Origin: Gnetum montanum
Taxonomy: Eukaryota > Streptophyta > Gnetopsida > Gnetales > Gnetaceae
Assembly (NCBI GenBank): GCA_015680685.1
Contig: MNCI01008012.1
Span: 125,070-189,069 of the forward strand
Length of the DNA: 64,000 nucleotides
Reading direction: 5' to 3'
A program made the position numbers and the translations under genes. This document shows positions 57,790 to 64,000 of the stretch, in pieces. The notes below the pieces were generated by a model. It did no database searches. It worked only from the letters and a program-made list of their open reading frames with translations, and was not told the DNA's origin. Every line of letters starts with the position of its first letter. The first letter of the stretch is position 1.

Positions 57790-58430
57790 TATTACCATTC
57801 TTTTTTATAGTGGATCAAAAAATTCATTTATATCAAATTCTTTGGTTAAAAGATTAGGGAGAAAAGTTCATCTCTTACCATATATGGGAAAAGTGGAGTT
57901 AGCTTTAGGTGACCATAAAGCCTTAGAGTGTTTTGTGCCTAGTTGTGAGATAAAAATCATGAATTAACCTTAGGTTCTGGACTTTCTTGTTATGAATTTG
58001 GGATCATATGATGTGGTTTTGGGTATGGACTGGTTGGTGAAAAATAAGGCAAAAATTTGATTGTGGATAAAATTGCATAGAAATTAAAAATGAAGAAATA
58101 AACCAGAAAATTTTCTATTAGCCTTGGGATTTCTCAAGAAAATTATTTCTGCAAAACAAATGGTGCAAGAAATTAAAAAAACAAAACCAACAATTTTGAT
58201 CAGACTGTATGCAACTAATAGTGATAATGATTACCAATAGGAGAAGACACCGTTGGAATTTCTAATTGTCGATGAATTCAAAAATATTTTTATTGATGAG
58301 TTACCAAGAATGCCACCAAAAAGAAAGGTAAAGTTTATGATTAAAATTCTTCTAGGAGTGCTCCAGCCTTAAAGGCACCATATAGAATGTCACTAGCTAA
58401 GATTTCAGATACAGCGAATTGAGGACATTC
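57790..58430 (+). pseudogene. F protease and N-terminal RT fragment
   Basis: Protease: FYSGSKNSFISNSLVKRLG at about 57808 stands where FDSGASHSFIS is usual (Asp to Tyr). It continues KVHLLPYMGKVELALGDHKA and ends GSYDVVLGMDWL, the RVP_2 signature. About 58255-58400 reads FLIVDEFKNIFIDELPRMPP and the start of the RT domain (KVKFMIKI, then AP-YRM in a shifted frame). The preceding gag is missing: only about 170 bp separate primer site and protease. Confidence 0.8.
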
Positions 58431-59330
58431 AAAGATGAGAAATCAATGGATCGTTGATACAATGTTGACTCTACCCATGAGGGAAGGAATGGCCTTGAAG
58501 GAAGAAATTAGAGAAAAAATAAAGAGAAACAAAGACATCTAGATGGTGATACTTGGGGTTTTTTTGCATGAAATTTTTATGATAAGCATATTCGACATAT
58601 ATTTTAAGAGTCCTTTTTTTCATGGGATGGATCTTGTACCTCCACACATAAATGCCCCTACCAAATGCCTTGTTCTTTTCATAGGTACACCCTACTTTTC
58701 TCAATGATGTAGCTTAAATCTTCACCATTTTTGTTGTATATGTGTCTGTTTCATCTAATATTTCTCCTTGCTATGCTCGTATCTGTATGCTTGCTCTAGG
58801 TTGGGCTTGGTATTAAGTGTGTCATGAACATCAAATAATGTGTAAGCATTCTTCTTTATTCTGGTTTTGCTTATTGCTGTACCAATATTGGTATGCTTGC
58901 TCTAGGTAGAGCTCAACATTAGGTGAGTCATGGTGATCAAATAATGCATAAGCTTTCCAAATAGCTTTAAATTTAGTTACATAGAATGGTATTAAAAGTC
59001 AATCGTTTAAGTGGTGTGACACGAATCAAGTAATAAAGACACATATGGGAAAAAAAAAGTTAAAAAGAGTATTGTTAACAAAGCAAAGCTCTAAGATGAA
59101 AACAAACTATTTACATTTTTTTGCTATGTTAAAGAAGATATGTTTGCTTCTGCACTTTTTGAACAAATCTAAAGCCAAAATGAGTTAAATTGTAGTGAAA
59201 TAGTTAAAACACACTTTTTCATTGCTAATGAGTTGTTCAAGTGTACTTTAATGTGATCTTTTAGGTGTAACCACATTGTCAATCATTCATGTAAGTGTGT
59301 TAGTAGTTGTTCTTTTTTAAATACTCATTC
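58431..59330. other. Unrecognised segment replacing the RT/RNase H core of F
   Basis: No RT finger/palm motif or RNase H is legible. Contains two copies of a 65-bp unit starting GTATGCTTGCTCTAGGT (58787 and 58891), 104 bp apart. Could be foreign insertion, or rearranged element DNA. Confidence 0.5.
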
Positions 59331-60960
59331 ATTCACTTACTAGGGTAGCTGTTGATTATACTGTAGGCACCTACCATAGTAAACTCAGGACTCTTAGGGA
59401 TTTATATGGTGATTCTATTTTAAACTTTCTTCAATTTTCTATTCTAATGGAATTTGTATGAAACAATTATGGAAGATTTTCTATTTATCCTAATTATGTT
59501 ATTAAGGAAAAATTTCATTATTATTCGCATTGGATCCCAAGATGTTGTTCTAATCTTTTTCTATAATACTTAGTAGTAGAAAATGAAGATTCTAATGCAA
59601 ATGTTAATGATCTAATTCAACAAATGCATTCCTGCATAAAATAAGCTATAGATATTTTTCTTACTTTTTGCAATCTCATTTTATATATGCAATAACACCA
59701 TGAAATAGTTTATACAAGTCATCCAGGGACAACAAAAATGCTAGATGGAATAAAAAAAATAATGTTGGTGGCTTGGAATGAAAAAAGATGTTGTTGAGTT
59801 TGTGGAAAGTTATTTAACATGTCAACAAGTTAAGGTTAAACATCAAGTACCATCAAGTCTTTTACAACCACACCATATTTTAGAATGGAAATGGGATGAG
59901 ATTGGAATAGGTTTTATTATTGGATTACCTAACGTTCTTGAAGGATATGATTCCATAATGGTTGTAGTTGATAGGCCAACAAATTAATCACACTTCATCA
60001 AAGTGAAATCAGATTATGATGCTAGAAAGATTGTAGAAATTTATATTCAAGAAATATTTAGATTGCATGACATACATAAGAAAATCATTTCAGACAGGAA
60101 TCCAAAGTTTACATCTCATTTTTGGCAAGCTATCCAACAAGCTCTTAGAACAAAACTAAAGTTTAGCACAACCTATTATTTACAAACTAATGGTTAGGTT
60201 GAAAGAACAAATCAGGAGGTGGAAGATCTTTTAAGAACCAATGTATTGGATCATCATAAAACTTGGGATAAGGTATTGCCCTTCGTAGAATTCACCTACA
60301 ATATCATCTACCAAAGCAGTATTGAAATGGAACCTTATGAATCCTTGTATGGTAGAAAATGTAGAGTTCCTTGCTCTTGGGATTAGCCTAAGGAAAAATT
60401 GATTTTTGGGCCTAAGCTAATTTTGGATTTGCAGCTAAAGGTGAATCAAATTAAAGAGAGACTAAAGCAAGCACATGATAGAAAAAAGAGTTACGTAGAT
60501 AATAGGAGGGAGCTAGAATTTTCTATTAGAGATAAAGTATTCCTAAAACTCCAACCCTTTAAAAATGTCATTAGAGGTGTAAAAAGGAACAAACTTAAAC
60601 CTAGATTTATTCGCCCTTTTGAAGTCTTAGAGAAAAGTGGTCCTGTTGCTTATAGAATAGCTTTACCTTTAAGTTTATCATCTTTACAAAATGGTTTTTA
60701 TGTTTCTATGTTATGGAGGTATGTTTATGATTCTAAGCATTGTTTGCAATGGAAAAACCTTCAGGTCAACCTAGATTGTACTATCCAAGTTCAACCAATT
60801 TGAATTTTAGACCAGAGGGTGCTCAATCTCAGGCATCGTACATTGCATCAAGTTTAGCTACATTAGAATGAGGATGGATTTGAAGCCTCTTAGGAGATGG
60901 AGGATGTAGTTAGAGAGAGCTACCCTAACCTATTTAAACATTTCCAAGACGAAATGTCTT
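59331..60960 (+). pseudogene. F integrase and chromodomain tail
   Basis: Integrase of a chromovirus. HPGTTKMLDGIKK (about 59722), MKKDVVEFVESYLTCQQVKV (59778; first Cys of the zinc pair is Tyr), ILEWKWDEIGIGFIIGLP (catalytic Asp replaced by Gly), GYDSIMVVVDR, then IISDRNPKFTSHFWQAIQQA. The 134-codon open frame 60399-60803 has KLKPRFIRPFEVLEKSGPVA and NGFYVSMLWRYVYDS, the segment before the chromodomain. A degenerate chromodomain-like tail ILDQRVLNLRHRTL ... ESYPNLFKHFQDE lies at 60800-60955. Chromodomains of this type guide integration to heterochromatin. Tekay assignment from the tail and LTR length. Confidence 0.88.
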
Positions 60961-60973
60961 AAGGGAAGGAGGA
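60958..60973 (+). promoter_or_regulatory. F polypurine tract
   Basis: TTAAGGGAAGGAGGA directly before the 3' LTR, typical of Del/Tekay elements. Confidence 0.85.
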
Positions 60974-61865
60974 TGTAACGAACCACTTTTCTTTGAGTTT
61001 TTGTGTTAATGATTGTAATAGTCTTTTTGTGTGTTTATGTAAATGGTTTTATTGACAAGTTGTGTGTGTGCTTTGTTTGGACTATGGTGGAAATGGCTAA
61101 TTGGAATAGTAATAAATTTGTTAACTAGATCTTTATATGTATTATGAATAAATTTTTAAATACTTTATGCATAAGAAATATGATTTAAAATACATGTTTG
61201 GAATGTTTTAAAATTATAATAATAACTGATATATGAAAAAAAAATATTTTCTATTCTATTTCAATAGAGATGCTGAGAAACAAAGGACAATACTCTAAGG
61301 TGTGCTGCAAGAGCTAAAACAAGTATGCTAAGGTGCAAAAGAATGCTCATACTAAGGAACTTGACCTATGAATCATGTTGGAGGAACCTAATCCATGAAT
61401 CAGAGATATTGTCTCTAAATATTGTAGCTTTATATTTTATTTTTTCTAAATGTGATGCATTGCTCTTTTTGATTTTAAATAGTAGAATATAAGTACCCTC
61501 TCCATGGCTGTAGAAAGGTCATGTGATGACCTTTCAAGGTTCGTAAAATGATGAGAAAATTCACATCACTGATGACTTGAAAAATAATGTGCCTTATTTA
61601 TATATTTTGAACTGCCCTTATCATGAATCTATTTTGAAAACTCTTTCCTTGCATCTTATGACAATTTTGAATGATAAAGAGATAGAAATTATGCTAGAAT
61701 GTTTTGTAATTGTCAAGAGGAATTGAACTTGAGATCTAGCAAAATCTAAATTCTAAAATATCAAAAATTGTTGATTTCGGAATTGAACCTGCAACATGTG
61801 AATATACATATTTTATTGATTTTTTTATAATGATCATGAAGAGAATTGAACTCATGATCCATTGC

Positions 61866-61906
<41 letters not shown>

Positions 61907-63272
61907 TTTAAAAAGAATGAAAAGAATATGAATAGTCCCCAAGAAGTTAGTTACAAGAAATCATTCATTATCCCTTATTCCACCTACAAATAGGAAGAGG
62001 AGAAGAGGAAAAAAGAGGACACACAAGAAAAAAGTAGCTATGTAGAACACAAAAAAAGAGGGATACGACAACAAGGAGTATGGCTAAGAAGGGAGAGAAG
62101 ACTGTGGCAGTTACAGGAGATAGTAAGGAGAAAGAAATCAAGGGTGGCATAGTAATCTAGTATTCTAATAATTTCTCCTAGTAAGCAAGATATCTAAGAA
62201 AGGAGGTAAAATGATCCATCTCTACTATGTTTGATAATGGCTAGCAAGGGCTGATTTTCTCAAACTTTTCTCTTCTTGCTTATCTAACTACCTTCATAAT
62301 TCTTGTATGAAAATATCAAGATTGTTGCTGTAAGCTTAGACTTTTTTTTAAAATCCTTGATTATCCTTCTTTGGATCTCTCCACCTATCCTCTACACTCT
62401 CACACCTAAATGACTTGGATGAGAGTTGTTTCTATAATGATTCAGAAACGCCCATAATGATTTGGGGCATTTTTGACAAAGGATTGCCAACAGGAGCTAT
62501 GGATTCCTGATATGAGGATTGGTACCACCAGCAGAAAGTGAGAGTATCCTTGGGCCCATCGATAATTGTGAATGTTTTAAAATTATTGAATTCTTAGATT
62601 TTGGTTGGAATTTGGTTGATGAACCCTCCCCCTTTGAATCCATAAATCCTAGGTCTGAATCTTGAATTATACCTTTTTTTTCCCTATACCTTTCTATAAG
62701 TTGATATCTTTCTATAAGTTGATGGAGTGGGGAAAAATGTAGGATGTTAATCTATGGTTGTGATCTATCTATTCTCTGCTATTGAACATATGACTTTCCT
62801 AATTAAATGATTACTGGTAAAATGGTTACAAGAGTTAAATTCAGATCTTGTTTTTGTGTGTCGTTAGAAATTATAAAATATTATTATTTGATTGAACAAA
62901 TATGAGATTATTAATTTATCTGCTTTTATGGTCATTTCTTTTTTTTTCAAATGTGTAAATAATCTTGATTAAATATTTATTTTTAGGTTGAATAATAAAA
63001 AGTTTGATTTTTTTTAATTTCATGAATCTTGCACTGATATTTTACTATGGCTATTTCTTTATAAAATTATCTCTAGATTCAAAAAAAATTAATATTGATT
63101 GACCTATTTTAGAGCAAGATCTAGGTGTTGTTGACTTCATTTTAATTTTTATAAATGAATGTTAATTTTATTGTTGTAGACAAAAATCCACCTAGGAATT
63201 TTCTTCTTTCAACTTTCTTCTTTTTAGGGGGCTTCGGGTGCTAGCTCTTGCTTCTTATGAATGGGTGTTACG
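60974..63272 (+). repeat. F 3' LTR (2299 bp)
   Basis: TGTAACGAACCACTTTTC to GAATGGGTGTTACG. Partner of 55315-57614. Its last base is G, not A. Confidence 0.95.
61870..61904. repeat. (GA)n microsatellite in F 3' LTR
   Basis: Same position in the LTR as 56215-56248. Confidence 0.95.
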
Positions 63273-63277
63273 AAGTG

Positions 63278-64000
63278 TCTAGTTGGAATTTTGACTGCCT
63301 CTATGATGTTCTCCATGCTTTGAGTTACAAGAAAAGTCCCATCATCATCATGATTTTGATGATGCCTATGATGTCCTCTACTACCCCTTCATTCATGGTG
63401 GGGCCTATTATCATTATTGTCCTACCATTCACCTCCATCAAGGTCTCATCCTTTGCACTTTTGATCAACTTCAAAGGAGAAAGAAGAAGATGTAGATGAA
63501 GAGGATGAAGAGGAAAGAGGACTACCACCCCCACAGTGTCTTTAACCTCCTCTCTACTTTTCACAACTTTTGATAATCAATTTCATCATCATCATGATGC
63601 TTGCCTAAGCCCCTACCTTAACTCCCACTTTTTCCTAAACCAAGATTGTTGATAGTGGATTGTAAGTTCAGGTTCAAGTCCCCTTCATTAAAGTCAAGGG
63701 GTAAAGAATCTTCATGTCAAGAATCCCCAAAGGGAGGATCCTTATTGTCTTTTTGGTTCAACAAGAATAAGGGGTTAGTGAACCATTTCCCCTTCATAAC
63801 TTCATGGCGCTTCTCCTCGTGTCGATCTCTTTTACGTTGTTTTTCAGTGGGACAATAGTCCTGATAGTCACGGTCTTGCACAATGTATTCTTTGTGGATA
63901 TCTTAGATGCCCAACCTCTTAAGAGTTTGGAGTAGCATCCTAGGAATAGATTGGTCAGGTGGTAATGCAACATTACCCTCTATGTCTCTCCATCGTAGTT
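63278..64000 (-). pseudogene. G gag, N-terminal part (beyond F)
   Basis: Resumes the gag of G interrupted at 55314. TCTAGTTGGAATTTTGACTG here and TTGATTCTACTATCTTTCAA at 55291-55310 together match the uninterrupted stretch of E2 at about 9850-9900 and E1 at about 1950-2000. It then goes through a His/Ser/Asp-rich low-complexity segment (about 63340-63600) and the start of the N-terminal block (about 63800-63990, like E2 10524-10252). Gag start, primer site and 5' LTR lie beyond the window. Confidence 0.8.

Larger units (their letters stand above)
55315..63272 (+). mobile_element. F: Tekay/Del-like chromovirus nested in G
   Basis: Plus-strand Ty3/gypsy element with 2.3 kb LTRs (55315-57614 and 60974-63272, TGTAA...GTTAC-A/G) and an interior of only 3.36 kb. 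Flanks AAATG (55310-55314) and AAGTG (63273-63277) are a 5-bp duplication with one change. The G gag frame resumes on both sides, which proves insertion into G. The interior keeps primer site, protease, start of RT, integrase and chromodomain tail, but lacks gag and the RT/RNase H core. Confidence 0.92.

Noticed and set aside
58471-58704. 77-residue Lys-rich minus-strand frame in F
   Set aside because: No family resemblance, antisense to F, in the rearranged segment.

Overview
The window is repeat-dominated nuclear DNA of a land plant, almost certainly a seed plant with a large genome. It is AT-rich, has no prokaryotic gene structure, and consists mostly of decayed LTR retrotransposons lying side by side and inside one another. 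Elements are old (LTR pairs visibly diverged, reading frames broken) yet target-site duplications are often still exact. This slow decay would fit a gymnosperm or another plant that purges DNA slowly, but the species cannot be named from the sequence.

Most of the window belongs to one family of Ty3/gypsy elements, called here the TGATGAG family after its LTR edge. It has LTRs of about 0.65-0.9 kb, a primer-binding site close to the 3' end of tRNA-Asp, a G-rich polypurine tract (PPT), and an Athila/Tat-type protease (DLG) and reverse transcriptase (FLDGYSGYNQI, FMDD). Members seen, left to right: E1 (1-3893, minus, enters from the left edge); E2 (4751-11779, minus, gag-protease, TSD TAACT); E3 (15403-19784, minus, no gag, a different protein, TSD AGCTC); C (30296-36723, minus, gag only, TSD AAGTA); E6 (37609-43523, plus, gag-protease, 3' LTR mostly deleted, TSD ATAAA); a lone LTR piece (43635-44242); E7 (44243 to about 48530, minus, same different protein as E3); and G (about 48531-55314 continuing at 63278-64000, minus), the only member with pol.

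Other elements: a Ty1/copia element of Tork-like type (21927-27044, minus, TSD ATAGG); a Tekay/Del-like chromovirus F with 2.3 kb LTRs (55315-63272, plus) inserted into the gag of G; an older Ty3 gag remnant split by E2 (4354-4750 and 11785-13340); a copia RNase H remnant (about 14150-14610); a LINE endonuclease remnant (about 36960-37520); a Tekay LTR fragment (about 29937-30180); and a tRNA-like SINE candidate near 29000. The only candidate host gene is a small minus-strand two-exon gene at 27356-28060 with a telo-box in its presumed leader.

The most interesting feature is how the TGATGAG family is organised. Members with quite different cargo (gag plus pol, gag plus protease, gag only, or an unrelated coiled-coil protein) keep the same LTR edges, primer site, leader and PPT-proximal block, as expected if one set of enzymes mobilises all of them. 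The cargo protein of E3 and E7 is conserved between two diverged elements and does not look like gag. The U3 part of the LTR is only about 50-140 bp and is built almost wholly of short palindromic repeats (GATATC in E2 and E6, other palindromes elsewhere) next to a TATA box.
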